A stretch of DNA of 7,166 nucleotides from Microbacteriaceae bacterium (GCA_023254555.1 JALRLI010000050.1:1-7166), one strand, 5' to 3'; positions 1 to 6,765 are shown, counted from the first letter of the stretch. The notes: a model not told the origin generated them from the sequence alone. Numbers and translations: made by a program.

Positions 1-1131
1 GAATCCTTGAACTGTACCCGAGTTCTGGGTGCTCGTCGCAATGCCTGCGACCCCGCCATCCAGCGTGGAAGCGAGGGCTACGCGCGGGCCACTAATGCTG
101 GGAAAGAGGTTCGCAACCGAACTGGCACTCGCACTCCAGCTTCCATTCGCTTGCTGCGCATGTAGCCAGTACATGGTGGAAGAGTTTTGCTGTGTCCATG
201 CGGTGGCGACCGAACCATCTGCTAAACAAGCAGTTGACAGCGAGACTACGGATCCTACGTTCTGGGTTGGTGGGGAGCTCCAACTGGATGTTGAGAAATC
301 AGCGAGTCTGGCAAACTGTCTCAGTACGCCTGATGTGTCACTCGTGCCGGCTGTCACCACCGCTTGGTCGCCGCAGAGTTTGTAGTCGAAGCGTTCCGCA
401 GTTTTCGAGGCCTGAATCAGCGTGACACTCGGGGTGCTCCAGGTCGCCCCGAGATTGTTGGAATAGCTGACTCCAAAATCTTCCATGTTGTTTTGTAGCC
501 ACGCGATTGATAAGACAGACCCAGAAAAAATGATTTTTGGAAACCACGTATTCATGCCAACCGCACTGATTTGCCCGAACGTGCCCAGTGCCGAGTTCGC
601 CACATCTGTGACTGCGGCAAAAACCGAGTAGTACCCATTTGAGTCCGCTTGACGCAGAGCAACGGCCGCACGGTCACCCGTGATCCCCGTTACGGCAACG
701 TCATAAATGGTTCCATTTGGCACCGTTCGCGTCAAAAAGTTTGACCAGGCAGTGCCATTGTTATTGGTCGTGCGCACCGAAACCGCATGATTTGTGTCGT
801 CGCCGTAGGCAATGACGAATCCACCAGCGGGGAGCGTGGAGAGTGCCAACCTGGAGACTGTATGCGCGGGGTCAGAAACCATATTTGCGGCGCTCCAGGT
901 TGTTCCGCCATCCTGCGAGACCGAGGCGTACGCGCGATTATCGTCTCCGCCCCAAATAGCGAGGGTCGATGCTCCAGAGGTAGCTAGCTGAAGTGAATGA
1001 GGCGCCACCGTGTTCTGCAGGGTCACCGGGGTGCCCCAACCGGGGGTAGGCGCGGCCGAGGCCGCGGTGGCGGTGACTACGAGGGCGGCGAGTGCGAGGG
1101 CAAGAGCCGAGAGAAGGGGGCGGATGCGCAT
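1..1131 (-). CDS. Secreted Asp-box (BNR-like) beta-propeller protein, C-terminus cut by window edge
   Basis: Reading the minus strand from the ATG at 1131 gives 377 codons without a stop, so the gene continues past position 1. The N-terminus is a clear Sec signal peptide: basic MRIR, a hydrophobic Leu/Ala stretch to about residue 23, and an A-S-A cleavage motif at 24-26. The mature part is rich in Ser, Thr, Asn, Gly and Trp and looks all-beta. It repeats the Asp-box pattern (S-x-D-x-G-x-x-W): SQDGGTTWS at 72-80, TNNNGTAWS at 122-130, SNNLGATWS at 224-232, and weaker copies ending in Trp at 284 and 332. Such boxes mark propeller blades in sialidases and many unrelated secreted proteins. The sialidase catalytic set (RIP motif, Arg triad) is not evident in the visible part, so an enzyme call is not justified. 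Two Cys (253, 302) could form a disulfide. The missing C-terminus may carry a wall anchor. Base composition dips locally (23 of 60 G+C at 481-540). Secretion is fairly sure; substrate is unknown. Confidence 0.82.
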   Translation of the reverse strand, partial: MRIRPLLSALALALAALVVTATAASAAPTPGWGTPVTLQNTVAPHSLQLATSGASTLAIWGGDDNRAYASVSQDGGTTWSAANMVSDPAHTVSRLALSTLPAGGFVIAYGDDTNHAVSVRTTNNNGTAWSNFLTRTVPNGTIYDVAVTGITGDRAAVALRQADSNGYYSVFAAVTDVANSALGTFGQISAVGMNTWFPKIIFSGSVLSIAWLQNNMEDFGVSYSNNLGATWSTPSVTLIQASKTAERFDYKLCGDQAVVTAGTSDTSGVLRQFARLADFSTSSWSSPPTQNVGSVVSLSTACLADGSVATAWTQQNSSTMYWLHAQQANGSWSASASSVANLFPSISGPRVALASTLDGGVAGIATSTQNSGTVQGF

Positions 1132-1136
1132 CCGCC
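1119..1136. repeat. 18-bp perfect palindrome over the start of the secreted propeller gene
   Basis: The sequence GGCGGATGCGCATCCGCC is its own reverse complement. Its centre lies between 1127 and 1128, so relative to the predicted start of transcription at 1131 it covers about -5 to +13. Such a position suits an operator that blocks the promoter. Half of it also encodes Arg-Ile-Arg of the signal peptide, so part of the symmetry could be chance. No regulator is identified. Confidence 0.5.
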
Positions 1137-1137
1137 A

Positions 1138-1167
1138 ATTATCGCAGGACGGTCGACTTAAGGTCTA
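1138..1167 (-). promoter_or_regulatory. Predicted sigma70-type promoter giving a leaderless mRNA for the secreted propeller gene
   Basis: On the minus strand a GATAAT -10 element lies at 1143-1138, preceded by TG in extended -10 position (TGCGATAAT). A TAGACC element (4 of 6 matches to TTGACA) lies at 1167-1162, 18 bases upstream. Six bases separate the -10 from the A of the ATG at 1131, so transcription would begin at or next to the start codon. That fits the absence of any Shine-Dalgarno sequence at a usable distance. Leaderless mRNAs are common in Actinobacteria. Assigned from sequence only. Confidence 0.6.
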
Positions 1168-1229
1168 GTGCCGCGAGCCGACTCACACGCACAATTTCTT
1201 GCCTCGCCGTTCGCTAGTGGCGCCTAGAA

Positions 1230-1235
1230 CATAAT
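1230..1235 (+). promoter_or_regulatory. Weak -10 candidate upstream of the AI-2E transporter gene
   Basis: CATAAT matches the -10 consensus at 5 of 6 positions and would place the transcript start near 1242, leaving a leader of about 12 bases before the ATG at 1254. No convincing -35 lies 16-18 bases upstream; TTGCCT at 1199-1204 is too far away. An alternative -10, TACATT at 1242-1247, stands 6 bases before the ATG and would give a leaderless message. One promoter in this divergent gap must serve the rightward genes, but which one is uncertain. Confidence 0.3.
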
Positions 1236-1253
1236 TAGCACTACATTCAGCCC

Positions 1254-2501
1254 ATGGGTTTCTTTTCTGGGCGTAAAAAGACTTCTGCTGCTGCGGCAGA
1301 TAAAGCCGCTGCGACCGCGACGGCGAGTGGAGCTGGGACATCGACAGAGCTCGACCTACCCGATTACTTCGACGGTCTCGATGCTGAGACCAAAACCATG
1401 ATGTCTTTGGCAAAGAAGCACGCAGAAGATGCTGTTCCTCAGTCATTCAAAGAGACCATGCTGCGAAGCCCGTTCAAGCTCGGCTTCATAGTGACACTCG
1501 GTGTTCTTGCCGCAATCTTGCTTGGCCAAGCAATCGCTCAGCTCTCGACAATTTTGATCTACATTGTCGCCGCGCTTTTCATCTCGCTGGGTCTTGACCC
1601 GGTAGTGACGTGGCTCGGCCGCAAGGGCATCAGTCGCGCCTGGGCGATTCTGATTGTGTTCGGTGCCTTCACGCTGCTGGTCGTTGGTTTGCTGTTGTGG
1701 CTGACACCGATCATCGTTCACCAGGTGACGTCGCTCATTCAGACGGCACCGCAGTACCTGACTGATATTGCTCACCAAGAGTGGTTCATTAATCTGAATG
1801 ACTCGGTCGGCAGTGTTATCGACCTCGAAGCGGCGCTGAATACGGTGTACGAGTTCGTGCAGAAACCACAGAACTGGGCCATGCTGGTGGGTGGCTTGTG
1901 GCAAGCCGGTATCGGTCTCGCCAACGGTGTCACTGCGTTCATCATCATCTTCATCTTGAGCCTCTACTTCTTGGCCTCGCTGCAGGTCATCAAGCGCGGT
2001 TTCTACAAGCTGGCTCCCAAGTCGAATCGCTTCCGTGTGATGGATATCACCGAGCAGGTCACCCGTTCAATCGGTGGCTATATCAGCGGTATGGTCTCTC
2101 TGGCGTTCTTCAGCTCGATCTTTGGCTTCATCGCAATGAGCATCGTGGGCGTACCATTCGCTCCGGTTCTCGCGCTTGTGATGTTCGGTTTTGGCCTGAT
2201 CCCGCTGATTGGCCCAATGCTCGGATGGGCGCTGGTGACCATAGTCGCGCTCTTTGCCTCGCCAGTCACCGCGATCACGATTTTGATCATCGGACTCGTT
2301 TACATGCAGATCGAGGCATACGTGATGACACCGCGCATCATGAACAAAGCGGTTTCCGTGCCCGGTTCGCTCGTTGTGATTGGTGCGATGGCTGGTGGCA
2401 CACTTCTCGGACTCCTTGGTGCGCTGATTGCAATTCCGGTCACCGCGATGATTCTCATCATCATTAAGCAGGTATGGATGCCGCAGCAGGACAACCGATG
2501 A
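1254..2501 (+). CDS. AI-2E family transporter (multi-pass membrane permease)
   Basis: The 415-residue protein has about eight hydrophobic segments. Two lie at roughly 76-115, one at 130-150, one long or double segment at 208-242, and the rest between about 273 and 404. This is the layout of the AI-2E (PerM-like) family. Family-typical stretches are ISLGLDPVVTWLGRKGISRA (110-129), the Pro/Gly loop GLIPLIGPMLG (314-324), EAYVMTPRIMNKAV (354-367), and the glycine-rich GGTLLGLLGALIAIPVTA near the end. Members have been linked to export of autoinducer-2 or to Na+/H+ exchange, but the substrate here cannot be read from sequence. Before the first membrane segment is a cytoplasmic extension of about 70 residues: basic, then Ala/Thr-rich (11-28), then acidic. 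The ATG at 1254 has no Shine-Dalgarno sequence, so translation may use a very short or absent leader. Its stop shares bases with the pyrG start (ATGA), which suggests coupled translation. Confidence 0.9.
   Translation: MGFFSGRKKTSAAAADKAAATATASGAGTSTELDLPDYFDGLDAETKTMMSLAKKHAEDAVPQSFKETMLRSPFKLGFIVTLGVLAAILLGQAIAQLSTILIYIVAALFISLGLDPVVTWLGRKGISRAWAILIVFGAFTLLVVGLLLWLTPIIVHQVTSLIQTAPQYLTDIAHQEWFINLNDSVGSVIDLEAALNTVYEFVQKPQNWAMLVGGLWQAGIGLANGVTAFIIIFILSLYFLASLQVIKRGFYKLAPKSNRFRVMDITEQVTRSIGGYISGMVSLAFFSSIFGFIAMSIVGVPFAPVLALVMFGFGLIPLIGPMLGWALVTIVALFASPVTAITILIIGLVYMQIEAYVMTPRIMNKAVSVPGSLVVIGAMAGGTLLGLLGALIAIPVTAMILIIIKQVWMPQQDNR
2488..2491 (+). promoter_or_regulatory. Ribosome binding site that selects the pyrG start at 2498
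   Basis: AGGA lies 6 bases before the ATG at 2498. The alternative in-frame ATG at 2474 would add eight residues but has only a purine-poor sequence with AGGT directly abutting it. The 2498 start also gives the common ATGA overlap with the transporter stop, so it is preferred. Confidence 0.6.
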
Positions 2502-4210
2502 TAGACTCGAAGTCCGTGGAGCAAGATCTCAGCGGCAAAAATAACGGCATCACCAAGCACATTTTCGTGACTGGCGGTGTCGTTTCCTCTTTGGGTAAGG
2601 GTTTGACCGCCGCAAGCCTCGGCAATCTCCTCACCGCTCGGGGGCTGCACGTCGTGATGCAGAAGCTTGACCCCTACCTCAACGTTGACCCGGGTACGAT
2701 GAATCCGTTTCAGCACGGCGAGGTTTTTGTCACCGATGACGGCGCCGAAACAGACCTTGACATCGGGCACTACGAGCGCTTTTTGAACATCAACCTCAGT
2801 CAAGCCGCGAACGTCACCACCGGTCAGATCTACTCACAAGTAATCGCAAAAGAGCGCAGGGGCGAGTATCTCGGTGACACCGTGCAGGTCATTCCGCACA
2901 TCACAGACGAGATAAAGCGTCGTATGCGGTTGCAATCGACCGAGACTCCTCAGCCAGATGTGATCATCACCGAAATTGGTGGCACTGTTGGCGACATCGA
3001 ATCGCAGCCGTTTTTGGAGGCTGCACGGCAGGTGCGTCACGAGCTCGGCCGCAAGAACGTCTTCTTTGTGCACGTCTCTCTGGTGCCGTTTATGGGTGCC
3101 TCGGGCGAACAAAAAACCAAGCCGACCCAGCATTCGGTGGCAGCCCTGCGTTCAATCGGAATCCAGCCAGACGCACTTGTGCTTCGCTCAGACCGCCCGG
3201 TGACCGAGTCAAACAAACGCAAAATCGCACTTATGTGTGACGTCGATGAAGATGCCGTGGTCAACGCGATTGACGTGCCAAGCATCTATGACATTCCAAC
3301 GATGATGCACGAGCAGGGTCTCGACAGCTACATCGTTGATGCTCTTCGTATTGAAAAAGCGGGCGATGTGGATTGGACGTCGTGGCAGCCGGTTCTCGAC
3401 GCGGTGCACAACCCGAAGTCTGAAGTTACTATCGCACTCGTCGGCAAGTACATCGACTTACCAGACGCCTACCTCTCTGTGACTGAAGCGTTGAAAGCTG
3501 GCGGATTCGCGCACGGTGTTGCGGTTCGAATCAAGTGGGTGCCGAGTGATGACTGTGAGACGCCCGAGGGTGCAGCTGAAGAACTCAGCGATGTTGACGG
3601 CATCTGTGTGCCAGGTGGCTTCGGCATTCGAGGTATCGAAGGAAAACTCGGGGCGCTGACCTACGCTCGCGAAAACAAGATTCCGACGCTTGGCCTCTGC
3701 CTCGGCTTGCAGTGCATGGTTATCGAATACGCACGCAATAAGGCTGGTCTCGGGGGAGCATCCTCAACTGAGTTTGACCCTGAAACACCGGTACCGGTGA
3801 TCGCCACGATGGCCGAACAGGTCGACATCATTGACGGTGGCGACCTTGGTGGAACAATGCGCCTCGGCATGTACGAGGCAGCGCTTGAGACTGGTTCGCT
3901 CGCGTCGCAGCTCTACGGCGAACTCACCATTGAAGAGCGCCACCGCCACCGCTACGAAGTGAACAATAAATACCGGGATCAGATCGCCGAAGCCGGTCTT
4001 CGCTTCTCCGGCACGAGCCCCGACTTGAGTTTGGTGGAGTTCGTCGAGCTACCGCGCGACGAGCATCCGTTCTATATTGCAACTCAGGCACACCCTGAAC
4101 TGCGGTCACGCCCGAACAGCGCTCATCCATTGTTTGCGGGGCTCGTGGAGGCCGCAGTCGAACGGCAAGAAGCGAGTCGCCTGTTTGAGGTGCAAGAGGC
4201 GAGTGCCTAA
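2498..4210 (+). CDS. pyrG: CTP synthase (glutamine-hydrolysing)
   Basis: Makes CTP from UTP, ATP and glutamine, the last step of de novo pyrimidine nucleotide synthesis, in the cytoplasm. From the ATG at 2498 the protein has 570 residues, slightly longer than the E. coli enzyme (545), with added residues at both ends. The amidoligase domain begins with TKHIFVTGG and the P-loop-like VVSSLGKGL (28-36), followed by LDPYLNVDPGTMNPFQHGE and the acidic HYERF region. A class I glutamine amidotransferase domain starts near 308. It contains the oxyanion loop PGGFGIRG, the nucleophile Cys401 in GLCLGLQ, and His532 and Glu534 in HPEL, matching Cys379, His515 and Glu517 of E. coli. All catalytic residues are present. 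The gene overlaps the transporter upstream by 4 bp and the NUDIX gene downstream by 8 bp, so it sits inside a compact operon. The 2474 ATG is a less likely start. Confidence 0.98.
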   Translation: MIDSKSVEQDLSGKNNGITKHIFVTGGVVSSLGKGLTAASLGNLLTARGLHVVMQKLDPYLNVDPGTMNPFQHGEVFVTDDGAETDLDIGHYERFLNINLSQAANVTTGQIYSQVIAKERRGEYLGDTVQVIPHITDEIKRRMRLQSTETPQPDVIITEIGGTVGDIESQPFLEAARQVRHELGRKNVFFVHVSLVPFMGASGEQKTKPTQHSVAALRSIGIQPDALVLRSDRPVTESNKRKIALMCDVDEDAVVNAIDVPSIYDIPTMMHEQGLDSYIVDALRIEKAGDVDWTSWQPVLDAVHNPKSEVTIALVGKYIDLPDAYLSVTEALKAGGFAHGVAVRIKWVPSDDCETPEGAAEELSDVDGICVPGGFGIRGIEGKLGALTYARENKIPTLGLCLGLQCMVIEYARNKAGLGGASSTEFDPETPVPVIATMAEQVDIIDGGDLGGTMRLGMYEAALETGSLASQLYGELTIEERHRHRYEVNNKYRDQIAEAGLRFSGTSPDLSLVEFVELPRDEHPFYIATQAHPELRSRPNSAHPLFAGLVEAAVERQEASRLFEVQEASA

Positions 4211-4862
4211 CGGCGAACCGCCAAGCGAGAGCTGGCTTCGAGATGAGTTCGCGGCTGACATCTCGGTCGTAGAGTCAGAGCGACTGGTGCAGGGTCGTGT
4301 CTGGAACGTTCAACGCGATCGCTTCAACTATCTTGATGGGCAGTTGGTTCGCGACTTCGTCGACCACACCGGTGCAGTGGCGGTTCTCGCACTGAACGAG
4401 CGCGGCGAAGTGCTGTTGATTCAGCAGTACCGGCACCCGATTGCGGCTCGCGAGTGGGAGATTCCCGCTGGTTTGATGGATGCTCTCCACGAGTCGGGCC
4501 TCGAAACCGCCAAGCGCGAGCTCATCGAAGAAGCAGACCTCGAGGCGAGTGAGTGGGCCTTGCTCACCGAGATTTACACGACTCCAGGTGGAAGCAGCGA
4601 GTGCATCCGCGTTTTTCTGGCACGTGGATTGAGTGCAGCGCAGCACGACTATGTTCGCGAGGGTGAAGAAGCTGACCTCAGGCTCGAATGGGTTGCACTC
4701 GACGACGCTGTCACTGCCGTGCTCGAGCGTCGCGTGCAGAACAGCGTCCTGGTAGCTGCAGTGCTGGCTGCACATGCAGCCGAGCAGCGAGGCTGGCAGA
4801 CGCTTGCAGACCCAGATGAGCCTTGGACGCGTCGGGAATGGGTTCGCGGAGAGCTGTCGTGA
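4203..4862 (+). CDS. NUDIX hydrolase, ADP-ribose pyrophosphatase-like
   Basis: Probably hydrolyses ADP-ribose or a related nucleoside diphosphate derivative to AMP and a sugar phosphate, in the cytoplasm. The start is GTG at 4203, overlapping the pyrG stop by 8 bp, with AAGAGG at 4194-4199 upstream (short spacing of 3 bases, so re-initiation after pyrG may help). The frame is open further upstream to 4077, but that would lie deep inside pyrG. The product has 219 residues, usual for the family. After VLALNERGEVLLIQQYRHP comes EWEIPAG and the NUDIX box: Gly90, Glu97, then REL-I-EE at 105-110, with metal-binding Glu106, Glu109 and Glu110 present. The box has six rather than five residues between Gly and the first Glu, as in ADP-ribose pyrophosphatases, and Asp112 where the consensus has Gly. 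The downstream TTPGGSSE segment (126-133) also fits the ADPRase branch. The position after pyrG is the conserved actinobacterial one. Exact substrate is not provable from sequence. Confidence 0.9.
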   Translation: MPNGEPPSESWLRDEFAADISVVESERLVQGRVWNVQRDRFNYLDGQLVRDFVDHTGAVAVLALNERGEVLLIQQYRHPIAAREWEIPAGLMDALHESGLETAKRELIEEADLEASEWALLTEIYTTPGGSSECIRVFLARGLSAAQHDYVREGEEADLRLEWVALDDAVTAVLERRVQNSVLVAAVLAAHAAEQRGWQTLADPDEPWTRREWVRGELS

Positions 4863-4883
4863 GTAGACCTGTCGTGAGCAGAC
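4854..4883 (+). repeat. 15-bp tandem duplication across the NUDIX stop codon
   Basis: CTGTCGTGAGTAGAC (4854-4868) is followed directly by CTGTCGTGAGCAGAC (4869-4883), identical at 14 of 15 positions. The first copy contains the NUDIX stop codon TGA at 4860-4862. A third, decayed copy may follow at 4884-4898 (8 of 15 by eye). It most likely arose by local duplication and lengthens the gap before xerD. Confidence 0.75.
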
Positions 4884-4903
4884 TCATCGCGAGAAGCTCT
4901 GTC

Positions 4904-4911
4904 AAGAGGGG
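4904..4911 (+). promoter_or_regulatory. Ribosome binding site of xerD
   Basis: AAGAGGGG lies 9 bases before the ATG at 4921 and supports that start. It stands just after the tandem duplication, in a 58-bp gap in which I see no clear promoter or terminator. Confidence 0.55.
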
Positions 4912-4920
4912 TCGCCCAGT

Positions 4921-5832
4921 ATGAGCCAAGCCGTTGATCGCGCTGTCGACCAATTCTTGCGCCATGTGACACTCGAACGTGGGCTTTCTGAAAACACGGT
5001 CAACGCCTATCGCAGAGACCTGACGGCTTACGCTGTCTGGCTCGAAGCGCAAGGACGCACCGAGCTCGAGCAGGTCACGACCACAGATGTGAGTGAGTAC
5101 ATTGCGTCCCTGCGTGACCGCGAGCAGCCAATGTCAGCCGCGAGCGTGTCACGCGCACTGTCGTCTCTGCGCGGTCTGCACAAATTTCAACTTGAAGAGG
5201 GCAACCTCACCGAAGACGTCACCCGCTTGCAGCGACCACCCAAGCTCGGCCGCCGGCTGCCAAAAGCCATCACAGTGACCGAAGTTGAGGCGTTGCTCAA
5301 TGCTGCATCAGGGGATGAGCCGACGGCGCTCAGAGATCGAGCACTGCTCGAGCTGCTCTATGCCACCGGCGCCAGAGTGAGCGAAATCGTTGACCTCGAC
5401 CTCGACGATGTCATACCAGACGCAGACATGCTGCGGGTGATCGGCAAGGGCAATAAGCAACGTCTCGTGCCATTCGGCAGTTACGCGAAAGTAGCCCTTG
5501 AGGCGTATCTGGTTCGAGCTCGTCCGCTGCTCTCAAGTCGTGGGCATGCCACACCAGCGCTCTTTCTGGGCGCCAGGGGAGGGCGGCTCAGCCGCCAACA
5601 CGTTTGGATGATCATCCAAGCAGCCGCCGAGAAAGCACATCTGACAGCCAAGGTGTCACCCCACACCCTCAGGCACTCCTTCGCAACACATCTGCTCGCT
5701 GGCGGAGCCGACGTGCGGTCGGTGCAGGAGCTGCTTGGCCACTCATCAGTGGCGACCACCCAGATCTACACTCAGGTGACAGTAGATACCCTTCGGGAGA
5801 GCTATCTGACCGCGCATCCTCGCGCAAAATAG
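4921..5832 (+). CDS. xerD: Site-specific tyrosine recombinase XerD
   Basis: Acts with XerC at the dif site to resolve chromosome dimers before cell division. The 303-residue protein has the N-terminal SAM-like core-binding domain (about 1-95, with LSENTVNAYRRDL at 22-34) and the C-terminal catalytic domain. All six active-site positions are visible: Arg152 in TGARVSE, Lys176 in GKGNK, His248 and Arg251 in SPHTLRHSFATHLL, His274 in LGHSS, and the nucleophile Tyr283 in IYTQV. Each is exactly four residues later than its E. coli XerD counterpart (148, 172, 244, 247, 270, 279), which shows an intact, collinear enzyme. The position between the NUDIX gene and the parA-like gene is the actinobacterial xerD locus, which favours XerD over XerC or a phage integrase. 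There is no att-like repeat or cargo suggesting a mobile element. Confidence 0.95.
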   Translation: MSQAVDRAVDQFLRHVTLERGLSENTVNAYRRDLTAYAVWLEAQGRTELEQVTTTDVSEYIASLRDREQPMSAASVSRALSSLRGLHKFQLEEGNLTEDVTRLQRPPKLGRRLPKAITVTEVEALLNAASGDEPTALRDRALLELLYATGARVSEIVDLDLDDVIPDADMLRVIGKGNKQRLVPFGSYAKVALEAYLVRARPLLSSRGHATPALFLGARGGRLSRQHVWMIIQAAAEKAHLTAKVSPHTLRHSFATHLLAGGADVRSVQELLGHSSVATTQIYTQVTVDTLRESYLTAHPRAK

Positions 5833-5845
5833 GCTCACACGCCAA

Positions 5846-5851
5846 TAGAAT
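5846..5851 (+). promoter_or_regulatory. Possible -10 element before the parA-like gene
   Basis: TAGAAT in the 58-bp gap after xerD matches the -10 consensus at 5 of 6 positions and would start transcription near 5858, giving a leader of about 33 bases. No -35 match lies at the right distance, so it may be chance, and the gene can equally be read through from xerD. Confidence 0.25.
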
Positions 5852-5881
5852 GAGTGAAACGAATTCAATCAGCGACGAAGT

Positions 5882-5888
5882 GAGGTGA
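5882..5888 (+). promoter_or_regulatory. Ribosome binding site that selects the parA start at 5891
   Basis: GAGGTGA is complementary to the 3' end of 16S rRNA (reverse complement GGAGGTGATC) and is followed by CC and the GTG at 5891. The GTG at 5885 lies inside this site and is thus an unlikely start, although it is in frame and would add only two residues. Confidence 0.65.
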
Positions 5889-5890
5889 CC

Positions 5891-6757
5891 GTGGCAGAGG
5901 CAGCAAAATCAGGCGGCAAAAAGCTTGGCCCAACCGGTCGACCCCTTCGCAAGTTTGAGGTTCCTGAAAAGCTGAAAACGCACGGACCGGCTCGCATCAT
6001 CTCGATGTGTAACCAGAAGGGTGGGGTTGGTAAAACCACCACCAGTATCAACCTCGGTGCTGCACTCGCGTTTTACGGCCGCCGGGTGTTGGCGGTTGAC
6101 TTTGATCCACAGGGCGCTCTCACTGCTGGTCTCGGCGTGAGTGCGCATGACGTGCCAACAATTTATGACCTGATGCTCGGCAAGCTGAAAGACCCTCGCG
6201 AGGCGATTCAGCACACCGATGTTGAAGGTCTTGACGTTATCCCCGCAAACATCGATCTGTCAGCCGCCGAGGTGCATCTCGTTTCTGAGGTGGCTCGTGA
6301 ACAGATTCTCGCCGGTGTGCTGCGCAAGGTTCAGAACGACTACGACGTCATCCTGATTGACTGCCAGCCATCGCTTGGATTGCTCACGGTGAATGCGCTG
6401 ACCGCAAGCCACGGCGTGATTATCCCGCTCGCGGCTGAGTACTTCGCCCTGCGCGGTGTTGCGCTGCTGATTGAAACCATCGACAAGGTTCGCGATCGCT
6501 TGAACCCGATGATTGAGCTCGACGGTATCGTCACCACAATGTACGACCCTCGCACGCTGCACGCCCGCGAAGTGCTGGAGCGGGTTGTTGAAACTTTTGA
6601 TGACAAAGTGTTTGACACGGTGATTACCCGAACGGTGAAGTTTCCTGACGCTTCTGTCGCGGCGAAGCCAATTCTCGTCTACGCACCAGAGAACCCAGCC
6701 AGCGAGGCCTACCTGCAGCTCGCGCGTGAGGTTATTCAGCGCGGCGCAGTCGCCTAG
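5891..6757 (+). CDS. ParA/Soj-family chromosome partitioning ATPase
   Basis: A 288-residue ATPase of the ParA/MinD group, which bind DNA non-specifically as ATP dimers and position chromosomes or other cargo. After an extension of about 33 residues containing LGPTGRP comes RIISMCNQKGGVGKTTT. Its deviant Walker A holds the signature Lys43 and the P-loop Lys48. Walker A-prime is VDFDPQG (69-75), and Walker B is VILID with Asp157, followed by CQPSLGLLTVNAL. PLAAEYFALRG and the rest of the Soj-type C-terminus are present. No parB follows; the next gene is scpA. This equals the second, non-origin ParA of Actinobacteria (Rv1708 in M. tuberculosis), so the symbol parA is avoided. The role is likely in chromosome organisation or segregation with ScpAB, but that is inferred from context. 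Confidence 0.93.
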   Translation: MAEAAKSGGKKLGPTGRPLRKFEVPEKLKTHGPARIISMCNQKGGVGKTTTSINLGAALAFYGRRVLAVDFDPQGALTAGLGVSAHDVPTIYDLMLGKLKDPREAIQHTDVEGLDVIPANIDLSAAEVHLVSEVAREQILAGVLRKVQNDYDVILIDCQPSLGLLTVNALTASHGVIIPLAAEYFALRGVALLIETIDKVRDRLNPMIELDGIVTTMYDPRTLHAREVLERVVETFDDKVFDTVITRTVKFPDASVAAKPILVYAPENPASEAYLQLAREVIQRGAVA

Positions 6758-6759
6758 GT
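6756..6759 (+). promoter_or_regulatory. Ribosome binding site of scpA, overlapping the parA stop
   Basis: AGGT shares bases with the TAG stop of the ParA-like gene and lies 6 bases before the GTG at 6766. It is a modest match, but no other start codon upstream is usable, and the layout suggests translational coupling. Confidence 0.45.
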
Positions 6760-6765
6760 AGTCGC

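Noticed and set aside
1..1131. Sialidase as a firm function
   Set aside because: Asp-boxes alone do not define sialidases, and no RIP motif or Arg triad is evident in the visible 377 residues.
29..1138. Several short open frames on both strands in the left 1.1 kb (29-385, 192-425, 338-547, 787-987, 938-1138)
   Set aside because: They lie across the continuous 377-codon minus-strand frame, lack recognisable domains and have low-complexity shadow-like translations. The long frame has a signal peptide and repeated Asp-boxes.
1254..2501. Quorum-sensing system based on the AI-2E transporter name
   Set aside because: No luxS, receptor or regulator is in view, and many members of the family have other or unknown substrates.
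1443..2803. Antisense and alternative-frame open frames across the transporter and pyrG (for example 1443-1904, 1898-2467, 2300-2803)
   Set aside because: They overlap genes with clear family motifs and show no domain of their own.
4077..4202. Upstream extension of the NUDIX frame to an ATG at 4077
   Set aside because: It would overlap pyrG by 134 bp through the catalytic HPEL region, and the extra residues do not resemble the family. The GTG at 4203 gives the usual length.
4921..5832. Integrase of a mobile element
   Set aside because: Conserved locus, collinear XerD active site and lack of attachment repeats or cargo genes favour housekeeping XerD.
5846..5862. Possible parS site before the parA-like gene
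   Set aside because: GTGAAAC at 5854-5860 matches only half of the parS palindrome; the other half is absent (about 8 of 16 positions overall).
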